DNA of 64,000 nucleotides from Chitinophaga ginsengisegetis (GTDB lineage Bacteria; Bacteroidota; Bacteroidia; Chitinophagales; Chitinophagaceae), in assembly GCF_900168065.1 (NCBI RefSeq), contig NZ_FUZZ01000004.1, positions 372,001-436,000 of the forward strand, given 5' to 3'. The notes under the pieces are model-generated. The model saw nothing but the letters and a program-made list of their open reading frames with translations, searched no databases and was not told the DNA's origin. How positions within the stretch are numbered: the first letter of the stretch is position 1; every line of letters starts with the position of its first letter. Positions 49,427 through 58,344 of this stretch are shown in pieces. The translations under genes were made by a program, and so were the position numbers.

Positions 49427-52400
49427 TTAAAAACTATATCCTAACGTGAAACTGTAAGTCCTGCCTGGTTTTGCCTGATAAAATAAGATGTCTTTGTCTT
49501 CCTGATACAACATATCCTTCACGGGGTGTTTTTTCCCGTCTCCTATATCTCCGTCTCCTGCATTTTTATATATGATAGAATAGCTGTTGAGCAGATTACC
49601 TACATTGGCGCGGAATAACATTTTATCTTTCAGCAGGTGAAAGGCAATTTGTCCATCGAGCGCTTCTACCGGGCGTTCATACAGCGACATATAGGAATTC
49701 TCATTAGGCATAAACAGGCGGTTACTCACATAATTATACAGGAGGCTAACAGATACGAATTTCACATCGTAATACACGCCACCATTGATCATGTAGTTGC
49801 TGGCGCCCTGTTGTGGCCTGTCTTCCCAATCCCCGATATCCTGTTTCAGCACCATCTTTTTCGATCCCGCCGGTTCTTCCACATAGGTAGGATTAATGGC
49901 TTTCCGTACCCGTGAAAACAGCCTCGTTCCATTGCCGTACAAGGTGAGATTACGGATCACCGGTACATCAATAAAGGACAACGATTTCCTGATTTCCATC
50001 TCCACTCCCCGGTTCTCCGCCTGGTGATTATTAAGCAGGGTGAATTCATTAACAGCATTAGCCTGGTAAATCTCCATCGGGTTGTCTATTTTCTTGTAGA
50101 AAAGTGACAGGGATAAAATCTCACCGGGACCGGGATAATATTCATACCGGAAATCCAGGTGCTTTAATTTGCTGGATACGATAGGTCTTGTACTGTTATA
50201 TTCTCCTCCCAGTTCAAAATCATATTCGCTGAAGAAGGATAGTTCGCGCAGATCCGGCCGGATAATGCTCTGGGCGTATGTTGCGCGGAAGTTCATTTTA
50301 GGTGTAAGGCTATACGTCAGACTGGCAGAAGGAAACAGGTTCCAGTTCTTTTCCCTGTTATAAAGGGAGCTGAGATCATACGCTTCATGGTCTGTAATTT
50401 CACCGATACTTTTTTCCAGCACCTCATTAATGCGGTTGATGTCGTAATATTCTGCCCGCACACCCCATACCAGCCGGAGCTTACCTGCCAGTTTATGATC
50501 AAACATACCATAAGCAGCATGCAGGGTGGCATTGCGTTGGAAATTATCGGAGAAGTCGTCAAAGGCAAACGTGTAACCTTCGTGAGCAGGATTAAAGAAA
50601 TAATCCATCGGCTGTGGAATCTTTGAATCATATCCACCAGTACCGGCGCGGGCTACGTAAAAGGAGCGGTCTTTATACCAGCCGGCATATCCTGCTTTAA
50701 AAGTATTAGTGACTGCCGCATTCCCGATATTAAAACGGAAGGGCACTACGGTATTCACATCCCAGTTCAGATCCGATTCATAAGCACGTGTCCACCAGCG
50801 CATGGCGCCATCAATACCGCGGGATTGCGGAGGACCTACCATCATAATAGGAGAAGTTGTAAGGCTGTCGTCCGGAGCTGGTGAACGCAGGTAATGGTTA
50901 TCCGGCCGTTGCCTGTCGAGATGCACATACGTACCGGACCATTGCACTTTAATCCCTTTACCACCAACTGCATGTTCTCCTTTCAATTGTGTTTGCCACA
51001 ATTTTGTCCATTGCACATTATCATAAAAGCCAATCGTTGGCGCAGGTACTCCAATACCACTACCATCTACCCCCTTTCCCATAAGGAGTTGCTGGTCCAG
51101 CGTATTTAAATAAAGGCTTTGCAGGCTTATTTTATGTTTACCGGCGCTATAGCCTATTCCTGCCAGAAAGCCGGTGTTTGTAGAAAACCCATATTGCTTG
51201 CCTTTAAAAAGAACAGAATCTTTCTTAGTTACCAGGCTGGGAGCATATATGTAACCGTCCTTCTCTCCCATCCTTATATCCTGTGTTTGTAAGGTATTGC
51301 GATAGCTGGCACTGGCTATCAAACCCAGCTGCCGGCCTTTACCCAGATTGAGCACATGCCCCCATGACAACTGGTAGTTTTGCGAAGGGTGTGCATTCTT
51401 CTGGTATACTTTCCAGTTATTGGAAATAGAAGCCGGATCTTTTAATACATGCCCTGTACCTGTACTGCCCGGATTGGTATTAGCCAGGATATCATCCAGG
51501 TTTTTCCAGTTCAGTTTTCCAAAGAGATCACGGTGAGAAGAAGGTTTGCCAAGATACTCGCTGCCGCCTATTTCCAGGCTGTTGAATGCTTTGCCGGTAG
51601 TATTATCATTGATACTGCCGCCAATGGAAATGGTGAAAAAGTTTTCAGTAGGAATGGCTTTTGTTTCCACGTTCACCAATCCGCCGCCAAACTCCGCGCT
51701 CATATCCGGTGTAATGGTTTTATATACGGTGATGTTATCGATAATGTTAGATGGGATAATATCGTAACTGAAGTTTTTCCTGTTCAGTTCTGTGCTGGGC
51801 ATGATCTGGCCGTTGAGCATAGCAGCGTTGTAACGTTCGCTCATACCACGCACCACCACGTATTTGTTGTCTACTGTAGTTACGCCGCTGATGCGTTTCA
51901 GCACCTCTCCCACATTTTTATCGGGTGTGCGGGCAATCTGTTCTGCACTGATGCCATCGGATAAGCCGGCGGCATTTTTCTGTTTATTATAGAGGGCGGA
52001 AATTGTTTCCCGCTTTGCCGCGGCGCTTACTGTTACTCCTTTGAGGTTGGATGATGAGGTAGCCAGCATTACATCTTTCAATGTTACCTTACCCGCTTTT
52101 ACCACCACATTATTAAAGCTGGACTGGGAGAAGGCCAGGTGGCTGAAACGTACGTTGTACGTACCTTCCGGCAGCTGAAGGCTATAAGTACCGTCCACAC
52201 GGGAAGTAGTAACGTGATTGTTATCTCCCGCAAAAATGGTTACGCCGGGTATGGATTCATTCTGGTCATTAAAGATCTTTCCCTGCAAAGTGCCTGTGAG
52301 TACCTTACTGGCTACCGTAGCTTTACGGTCTTCATTGCGGATAGCGATGATATTGTCTTTCACCTCTACGTCGAGCGGAAGTTGCTGATCCAGTAGTTGT

Positions 52401-52651
52401 AATAATCCGGATAAGGAAAGCGTGCCTTTGGGAATATTGATGCTTAAAGATTCCACCTGGGCGGGATCATACAGGTACCTGTAGTTTCCCTGCTGCTGCA
52501 ATGATTTCAGGATTTCCTTCACCGGTTGTTTTCCGGCAGGCAGTTTTACCGTTTCCGATAATCCTTGGTATTGCTGGGCGTGCAAAAGTGAACTGTTGAG
52601 TAGTGAAACAAAACACATCATTAAGCATAATCTGCGTACAAATGGCATCAT
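49427..52651 (-). CDS. TonB-dependent receptor with STN signalling domain
   Basis: A 1074-aa receptor. ATG 52651 (MMPFVRRLCLMMCF) gives a standard signal peptide; an in-frame start at 52699 would add 16 residues. Order: signal peptide, STN/secretin domain (KQPVKEILKSLQQQGNYRYL) of the kind contacting FecR, a carboxypeptidase-regulatory-like domain (LQGKIFNDQNESIPGVTIFA), a plug (TPDKNVGEVLKRISGVTTVD) and a barrel. The plug motif NAAMLNGQIMPSTELNRKNF is shared with sigma-linked receptors. It imports an unknown ligand and can transmit binding to the FecR encoded just upstream. Confidence 0.93.
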   Translation of the reverse strand: MMPFVRRLCLMMCFVSLLNSSLLHAQQYQGLSETVKLPAGKQPVKEILKSLQQQGNYRYLYDPAQVESLSINIPKGTLSLSGLLQLLDQQLPLDVEVKDNIIAIRNEDRKATVASKVLTGTLQGKIFNDQNESIPGVTIFAGDNNHVTTSRVDGTYSLQLPEGTYNVRFSHLAFSQSSFNNVVVKAGKVTLKDVMLATSSSNLKGVTVSAAAKRETISALYNKQKNAAGLSDGISAEQIARTPDKNVGEVLKRISGVTTVDNKYVVVRGMSERYNAAMLNGQIMPSTELNRKNFSYDIIPSNIIDNITVYKTITPDMSAEFGGGLVNVETKAIPTENFFTISIGGSINDNTTGKAFNSLEIGGSEYLGKPSSHRDLFGKLNWKNLDDILANTNPGSTGTGHVLKDPASISNNWKVYQKNAHPSQNYQLSWGHVLNLGKGRQLGLIASASYRNTLQTQDIRMGEKDGYIYAPSLVTKKDSVLFKGKQYGFSTNTGFLAGIGYSAGKHKISLQSLYLNTLDQQLLMGKGVDGSGIGVPAPTIGFYDNVQWTKLWQTQLKGEHAVGGKGIKVQWSGTYVHLDRQRPDNHYLRSPAPDDSLTTSPIMMVGPPQSRGIDGAMRWWTRAYESDLNWDVNTVVPFRFNIGNAAVTNTFKAGYAGWYKDRSFYVARAGTGGYDSKIPQPMDYFFNPAHEGYTFAFDDFSDNFQRNATLHAAYGMFDHKLAGKLRLVWGVRAEYYDINRINEVLEKSIGEITDHEAYDLSSLYNREKNWNLFPSASLTYSLTPKMNFRATYAQSIIRPDLRELSFFSEYDFELGGEYNSTRPIVSSKLKHLDFRYEYYPGPGEILSLSLFYKKIDNPMEIYQANAVNEFTLLNNHQAENRGVEMEIRKSLSFIDVPVIRNLTLYGNGTRLFSRVRKAINPTYVEEPAGSKKMVLKQDIGDWEDRPQQGASNYMINGGVYYDVKFVSVSLLYNYVSNRLFMPNENSYMSLYERPVEALDGQIAFHLLKDKMLFRANVGNLLNSYSIIYKNAGDGDIGDGKKHPVKDMLYQEDKDILFYQAKPGRTYSFTLGYSF

Positions 52652-52760
52652 TGATCGTATAGCTTTTATATTGTTTTTAAAAACGCCCCATGTGGGCAAT
52701 GGTATAGCCGCACAGCAGTTCCGGCTGCTGACAGGTTAAAAAATATGAACGGGTATGTAA

Positions 52761-53729
52761 TTAGTTTTTAGTGATTGTGCATCCTTCCGGTGTATATTTC
52801 ACCTGTAGTTTGTGAACGAAGGTGATAGCTGATATAATTGTTTTGAAATCGTCTGATGTATTAAACATTCCTGAGATACGCTGCTGACCAGCATCTCCTG
52901 TTGCAATCACCTTTTCTCCATACTGCCAGGATAATCTTCTGCATACCTCTTTCAACGTAGCATTATTAAAATAGATTTTGTCTTTCATCCAGCCGGTAGC
53001 ATTAAAAACGGCGCTGTCGGTGATGGCTTCCTGCATATTATTTCCTTCAAAATTCACAGCCATTCCCGGTGTGAGTACCTGTGTATCGTTGCTGTCGGCC
53101 GATGCCACTGCTACTTTTCCTTCCAGTAAGCTGATGCAGATAGCCGTGTCCTGCCGGGTAAACGCGCTGATGTTAAAAGCGGTTCCCAACGCGGTAGTGG
53201 TTACATGCGCCGTGTGTACGCGGAAAGGCAGACTGCTGTTTTGTGCTACTTCAAAATAGGCTTCTCCAATCAGTTCCACATCTCTTGATACTTCATTATA
53301 ATTATCGGGATAACGGAGCACGGCATTTTTATTAAGCCATATGCGGGTACCGTCTCCCATTACCACGGATCTGATATCGTTGCCGTGATTATTCAACTCC
53401 TTCCACTGCTGGCGGGCGATAGGGTTCACCGGTACTTTCTTTCCGGTTGTTAAAAACAGGAAGTATGCGGCGGCGGAGAGGACCAGCATACCAGTGAATA
53501 CGGCGGCCCATTTCAGGCCCATGTGGCGTACTTTGGTATGCGATGGCAATTCAATAGCGGGTGGCACTACCTGTATAGTAGGTCCTGCTGCTGCTTCTGC
53601 CCATTTACCATGTAAGAACTCATCCAGCAGGGTGTGATCTGCTCCCTGCAGGTACGCTTCAACAGTTATCCGTTCTTCTGCAGAACATTGTTGTTTAAAA
53701 TAACGATCCAGTAATTGCTTCGTGATCAC
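52761..53729 (-). CDS. FecR-family anti-sigma factor (DUF4974)
   Basis: A 322-aa single-pass membrane protein starting at a GTG. A cytoplasmic N-terminal domain (about 1-70) would bind sigma. A helix at about 73-94 (WAAVFTGMLVLSAAAYFLFL) spans the membrane. The periplasmic part holds the FecR domain (VVMGDGTRIWLNKNAVLRYP, then VELIGEAYFEVA) and the DUF4974 domain (YFNNATLKEVCRRLSWQYG). It is placed between the sigma-S41 fusion and the STN-bearing receptor, the standard surface-signalling order. The gap to the sigma gene is 129 bp and holds a small palindrome at 53771-53785 (CATAC..GTATG). Confidence 0.93.
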   Translation of the reverse strand: MITKQLLDRYFKQQCSAEERITVEAYLQGADHTLLDEFLHGKWAEAAAGPTIQVVPPAIELPSHTKVRHMGLKWAAVFTGMLVLSAAAYFLFLTTGKKVPVNPIARQQWKELNNHGNDIRSVVMGDGTRIWLNKNAVLRYPDNYNEVSRDVELIGEAYFEVAQNSSLPFRVHTAHVTTTALGTAFNISAFTRQDTAICISLLEGKVAVASADSNDTQVLTPGMAVNFEGNNMQEAITDSAVFNATGWMKDKIYFNNATLKEVCRRLSWQYGEKVIATGDAGQQRISGMFNTSDDFKTIISAITFVHKLQVKYTPEGCTITKN

Positions 53730-53858
53730 CTTTTTTATTTTGAATGATGTAACTAAATACCAGGACTATACATACAGTACGTATGGGCATTAAAAAGTGA
53801 GTAGGTAAAAAAGCGGACTTCACATTTTGGTAACATTGGAATGGGTTCACGAAGCCGT

Positions 53859-55712
53859 TCAGGGGCGGCTGATCAATACGGGATAGGCCATAGCAGGCGA
53901 TGTAGCGGCATTTTGGGGGGCTTTTAACCCGCTATTGGAAATACGGCCGCCGGCAACGCCTATCAGTTCCAGTGCCTTGGCGGTGAGGGGATCGGCGGTG
54001 CTGCCCAGTGGCTGCAGGGGTAACGAGGCCAGTTCATCTACCTGGTAGGCCGGTACAATACCGGTGCTGTAACCACCCGCTCCTGCTGCGTTCTGTAACT
54101 TATAGGTAATGGGCATCAGTACCCAGGGGATACGTTTAGGATTACGGCCGTCTGCAATGGTGATCATCCCTTCATCTTTACCCAGGGTGGTGCTGCCTAT
54201 CTGTATGATATTCGTATAGGGTTTGAGGTTGTTAACGATCATTTCTGCGGCGGAAGCAGTGTGTGTTCCTGTTAGTATATATATCTTACTTAATTGCAGC
54301 TGGAAAGGCTTTACCTGGTCAAAGGCAACCGGCGTACCGCTTTCCGGGAGCGCCATTGTTTGCGCAAAGGTCATGGTGCGGTTTCCCAACCGGCTGTTGC
54401 CGGTGTATTTGGCAAAGATACTTTCTGCATTAATATTGTTCCCGATCAGCGCGGTGAGTATGGCGGCCATAGCCGTGCTTCCACCCGGACTGTAGCGCAG
54501 GTCCAGCACCAGCTGTTTTACGCCCTGCTGTTTATAGTTGCTGAATGTTTGCAGTAAGGCGGCGCTTTGTGTATCGTCGAAGTAATTGAAGCAGAGGTAG
54601 GCAGTTTTGGGCGTGGTGTTATCCAGGATTACCGACTGCTGCACGGCAGGTTCCTGCGTGATGCCACCGGCAGTTACTTTCAGGATCGTGGTTTCGGTGA
54701 TGGCGCCGTCTGCACTTTGCGTGGCCATGGTGAGGTCGCCTTTTTTATCGGTAACCAGTTTGGCAAGCAGGGAGGCGGCATTGCCGGTATTGAGCAGTAT
54801 GCCGTTGATGCGTGTAAAGAGTTGTCCGCGTTTCAGTTCTTTTGAGGCAGCAGGCGATCCGGGTTGCACCAGCTGTACAACGCCCAGTGCGCCGCCCGGC
54901 GCTTTGGCGTAGCCGATCACGGTAGCTTCCATGCCGTATATGCTGCGTAAGCCAGCGGGATAGGTTGCGGGTACTAAAGGATCGTACATAATGGAGAAGC
55001 GGTCGGCCGCATTTTTCAGCTGACCAAACCAGGCGGCTGCTTCCATCGACGGATCGGGAGTTGCCGGCAGGCCATCTTTCCAGTAATAGAAATAGGTCAT
55101 GCTGTCCAGGATCCAGCGGTTTATTTCCGCAGTAGTAACGGGGCCTGTGGGAGTAGCCGGATCTTTATCCTTACCGCATGCCCACAGCGAGCAGGCGGCG
55201 GCAATGATAACAGTGGTATTCCCTATATTTTTACGGATGAGGTGTGTGGCGGTCCTTAAATGGGTGCGTACCGTGGTAATAGAGATGTTCAGCATATCAG
55301 CAATTTCTTTGTGGGAGTACCCGGAGTCGCGGTACTGGTATACCTTGCGGGGTTTATCCGGCAACGACTGGAGCACATTGCTAAGCCGGTGCCTGAGCTG
55401 TTTATAATGCATCCTGCTCTCCGTTTCATCTACGGTTCCCGGGCTGGTATGGTAGATATCTTTATGGGCTAAGGCCGACGTGGTGGCCTTCCTGCTTTCA
55501 TCGATCACTACCCGTTTGGCGATCACAAACAGCAGGGGAAATATGTCTTCAGTATCACTGCTGATCGTATCTATTTTTTCCCATAAGCGGAGGAAACACT
55601 GCTGGGTAATGTCTTTAGCACGGTGGCGGTCACCGCAAAGCTTATAAGAAAAGTCATAGACTTTCTGGTAGTTAACATTATACAACCTGATAAAAAATAT
55701 CTCTGCAGACAT
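53859..55712 (-). CDS. ECF sigma factor fused to PDZ-S41 peptidase (unusual fusion)
   Basis: A 617-aa single reading frame. Sigma region 2 is at about 10-75 (RAKDITQQCFLRLWEKI), region 4 at about 108-158 with HTH GYSHKEIADMLNISITTVRT. A hydrophobic segment follows (NTTVIIAAACSLWAC, about 165-179) ending in a lipobox-like LWAC, Cys179. Then comes an S41 protein: N-terminal domain (AEINRWILDSMTYFYYWKDG), PDZ (about 240-345) and TSPc domain with the catalytic Ser487 in THTASAAEM and Lys512 in STTLGKDEG. S41 (Prc/CtpA) proteases are periplasmic. No ATG/GTG/TTG in frame lies between region 4's end and the lipobox; the nearest internal ATG is Met140 within the HTH. So either one protein spans the membrane, or it is later cut, for example by signal peptidase II. 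Confidence 0.88.
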   Translation of the reverse strand: MSAEIFFIRLYNVNYQKVYDFSYKLCGDRHRAKDITQQCFLRLWEKIDTISSDTEDIFPLLFVIAKRVVIDESRKATTSALAHKDIYHTSPGTVDETESRMHYKQLRHRLSNVLQSLPDKPRKVYQYRDSGYSHKEIADMLNISITTVRTHLRTATHLIRKNIGNTTVIIAAACSLWACGKDKDPATPTGPVTTAEINRWILDSMTYFYYWKDGLPATPDPSMEAAAWFGQLKNAADRFSIMYDPLVPATYPAGLRSIYGMEATVIGYAKAPGGALGVVQLVQPGSPAASKELKRGQLFTRINGILLNTGNAASLLAKLVTDKKGDLTMATQSADGAITETTILKVTAGGITQEPAVQQSVILDNTTPKTAYLCFNYFDDTQSAALLQTFSNYKQQGVKQLVLDLRYSPGGSTAMAAILTALIGNNINAESIFAKYTGNSRLGNRTMTFAQTMALPESGTPVAFDQVKPFQLQLSKIYILTGTHTASAAEMIVNNLKPYTNIIQIGSTTLGKDEGMITIADGRNPKRIPWVLMPITYKLQNAAGAGGYSTGIVPAYQVDELASLPLQPLGSTADPLTAKALELIGVAGGRISNSGLKAPQNAATSPAMAYPVLISRP

Positions 55713-55890
55713 GCATCTTAGAATATGGAAACCAAAATAAGCCCCCACTATTAACCCAATGTTAAAACCGGGATTTATTTTTGAAGATATCGCCTGTAAA
55801 GGGGTTATACTTATATAAATTTAATCATTTATATACTATTGATAACTTGTCTACAAACCGGCCGTTAATATCTTCCAAAGAAAGAAATAA

Positions 55891-58098
55891 TTATTTCCTT
55901 ACCCGGTTACTTTCTTCATCAGTTCCGCTCCGCTGCCTGCTCTGCTGCTGGTTTCCGAACGTTTTCGCCCATGTCAGCTTTATAATTTGCGCTTTACCTG
56001 ATTCTGCCTGGAAGGTCACTTTACTTTTCAGGTTAAACGCTTCTTCTGCCAGCGTACCGAAATAACTGCTGATACGCACCGTGCGTAGTATATCCGTTAC
56101 CGTTAGCTGCAGACTTCCCCCGTTATTGTTTAATTCTTTTTTAAGTCCGGCATTCAGCGCACCGAATGGATCTGCTTTTTTGGAACCATCGTACGTTGTG
56201 CTGTTATACCAGCCGGAGATTTCAAGATTGAAACGGGCAGGCAATGTAAAGGCGGTAGAGAAGTTGGTGTTAAAGCCGAAATAATCTTTCTGTACCGGTG
56301 TGGCGGTAAAATCCAGTTTAAATTGCCGCCAGCCGCCGGTAAACCCGAAGCTCATGTTCCACCAGTCGTTCACCTTCCACGGCACCAGCGCCTGGAGCGA
56401 CAGGTTATGCTGGAACAACAGGTTTTGCGGAGACACCCATATCACTTCGCCGGCGGGATTGGGTGTAAGCTGGTAGCGGGCCACCGGCGCATCATCCTTG
56501 CTGTAGAGCAGGGAAAACGAGTAGCCGTGATAGTTATATCCCAGCTTTACATTATTGGTGATGGTTGGCTTCAGCATGGGATTGCCGGTTTCTACCGAGG
56601 TAGGTCCGGAGTAAACAACAAAGGAAGCCAGGTCGTTATACGCAGGCCGGCTGATCCTTTTCGTATAAGACAGCTGCCATTCTGCTTCCTGTTTTTTCCA
56701 GGTCAGGAAAATGCCCGGGAAGAATTTACCGAGAGTCCGTTTGGTGATTTGCTGTTTCTTTTGCGGATCATCCATTTGTGTTTGCGAGTATTCATATCTC
56801 AAACCCGCTACCAGCCGGAGTGCCGGATGCAGCTGCGTTTCCAGCGAACCATAAGCAGCTCCTATCGCTTCTTTCATGATGATGTTATTGGTAGCCGCGG
56901 TGCTGCTTACCCAGTCGCCATCAAGGAAACTTTCTATCCTGGAATTGCTGTTGTTTTTTGTATAGGTTCCTTTTATACCTGCTTCAATTTTTATTTTGGG
57001 AGATAGTTGCCGGCTGTAATCCATTTTAAATACGCCGATGCGCATAGACGACACAGAGAAGGTTCGTTGCACCGCGGCGAAAAGCGTGTCGTTGGTACCG
57101 GGCGTATGGCCGGCGCTATCTACAAAAGAGCTGACAGCGGAAGAAGGCCGGTTGTTTTTATAGTAGAGATAATCCAGGTCGATATTCAGCTGTTCCCCTT
57201 CGCGTATTTTCTTTTCTGCATACACCGATGCGCCCAGGTTATCCCAGTTATTATTCACCATGATATCTGCATCCATGTTATAGGCAGTAGTTTTGTTTAC
57301 GAGGTATTCCCCGTGATTCACCGTATGATCTGCCATCCGGCTGATGTTGCCGTTGATGCTGCCGCCGATGATAAGCCGTGGTGTGAGGTTCACATCTGCT
57401 CCCAATATAATATTATGCGTGTTCCCTACCGGCTTTATCACGCTGAGAAAATCGGAGGAGCTGGGGCCTCCCAGCAATTTCATATCATCGGTAGCGCGGG
57501 CAAACCAGTCGTAATAGGCCCGGTCGTGCGAAAAAGAATAGCTTCCATACAAGCCGGTGTTCCGGATGGTGCGGCCAAAATTGAGACTGGCAGCGGCTTT
57601 CTCCCCGTAGCCATAACCACCGGTAAGGGATAAATTTCCCTGGTTCCGGTTTTTCTTTATTACAATATTGATCATGCCGGCGTTGCCGGAGGCGTCGTAC
57701 TTTGCGGGCGGCGTATTGAGCAGTTCTATTTTTTCTACGTCGGCGGCCGTCATGCCCTGCAGGTAGACCATGAGCTGGTCGGCAGACATGCGCAGCAGTT
57801 TACCGTTCAGCATCACCATCACCCCGCTTTTGCCGTTGAGGGCGATCCCGTTGGTTCTCCGGTCGATGTTTACACCCGGAGCGCGTTCCAGTACTTCGAG
57901 CACGGAGCTGCCTTTTGTAAGTACGCTGCTTTGTACATTCACAACCGTTCCATACGCCTGTTGCTGCAGCAGTGGTTTACTTGCCTGCACCCTCACTTCT
58001 TTCAGCTGTTTTAAGGCGGGCAGGCTATCCGGTGCGGCAGACTGGCCGGCGGCCGGTACAAATGGCAGGAGGAATAAGGTAAGGAGTAAGTAGTTCAT
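55891..58098 (-). CDS. Outer membrane beta-barrel/TonB-receptor-like protein (PF14905 type, short N-terminus)
   Basis: A 735-aa outer-membrane protein. ATG 58098 (MNYLLLTLFLLPFVPAAGQS) gives a clear signal peptide; longer in-frame starts lack one. Unlike the barrel at 35674, it goes almost directly to the plug (EVLERAPGVNIDRRTNGIAL, then NTPPAKYDASGNAGMINIVI), without the carboxypeptidase-regulatory-like domain. The barrel includes SYTKRISRPAYNDLASF. Ligand unknown. It is divergent from a LytS/LytT-type pair, which is a common arrangement when the pair controls the barrel. Confidence 0.88.
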   Translation of the reverse strand: MNYLLLTLFLLPFVPAAGQSAAPDSLPALKQLKEVRVQASKPLLQQQAYGTVVNVQSSVLTKGSSVLEVLERAPGVNIDRRTNGIALNGKSGVMVMLNGKLLRMSADQLMVYLQGMTAADVEKIELLNTPPAKYDASGNAGMINIVIKKNRNQGNLSLTGGYGYGEKAAASLNFGRTIRNTGLYGSYSFSHDRAYYDWFARATDDMKLLGGPSSSDFLSVIKPVGNTHNIILGADVNLTPRLIIGGSINGNISRMADHTVNHGEYLVNKTTAYNMDADIMVNNNWDNLGASVYAEKKIREGEQLNIDLDYLYYKNNRPSSAVSSFVDSAGHTPGTNDTLFAAVQRTFSVSSMRIGVFKMDYSRQLSPKIKIEAGIKGTYTKNNSNSRIESFLDGDWVSSTAATNNIIMKEAIGAAYGSLETQLHPALRLVAGLRYEYSQTQMDDPQKKQQITKRTLGKFFPGIFLTWKKQEAEWQLSYTKRISRPAYNDLASFVVYSGPTSVETGNPMLKPTITNNVKLGYNYHGYSFSLLYSKDDAPVARYQLTPNPAGEVIWVSPQNLLFQHNLSLQALVPWKVNDWWNMSFGFTGGWRQFKLDFTATPVQKDYFGFNTNFSTAFTLPARFNLEISGWYNSTTYDGSKKADPFGALNAGLKKELNNNGGSLQLTVTDILRTVRISSYFGTLAEEAFNLKSKVTFQAESGKAQIIKLTWAKTFGNQQQSRQRSGTDEESNRVRK

Positions 58099-58344
58099 AA
58101 AGGATAACTTCTGCTGCAAATAAATGCGTATCTCCGGCGATGGAAAAACCCGGATGACCACGGGCAGCAGGAAATTGACCACCTGCAAAAAACGGGCGGT
58201 TTCCCGGTAAAACCCTTTAAAAGCGGGGAATGCAGCCGTTCAGCAGTTGTGTTGCGCGGGTGGTCATTTATTTGCTGCCGTTGATATAGTACGGGAGAAG
58301 AATCAGCAAAATGTAGTTATCTTTAGTAACAGGTAATTTTTTAT

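Noticed and set aside
53771..53785. Palindrome CATAC..GTATG between the sigma-S41 and FecR genes as a sigma-target promoter
   Set aside because: It is too short and lies without clear -35/-10 type boxes; kept only as a note in the FecR entry.
57007..57633. A 208-codon plus-strand frame inside the outer-membrane barrel gene
   Set aside because: It is antisense to a conserved barrel, with composition typical of a shadow frame.
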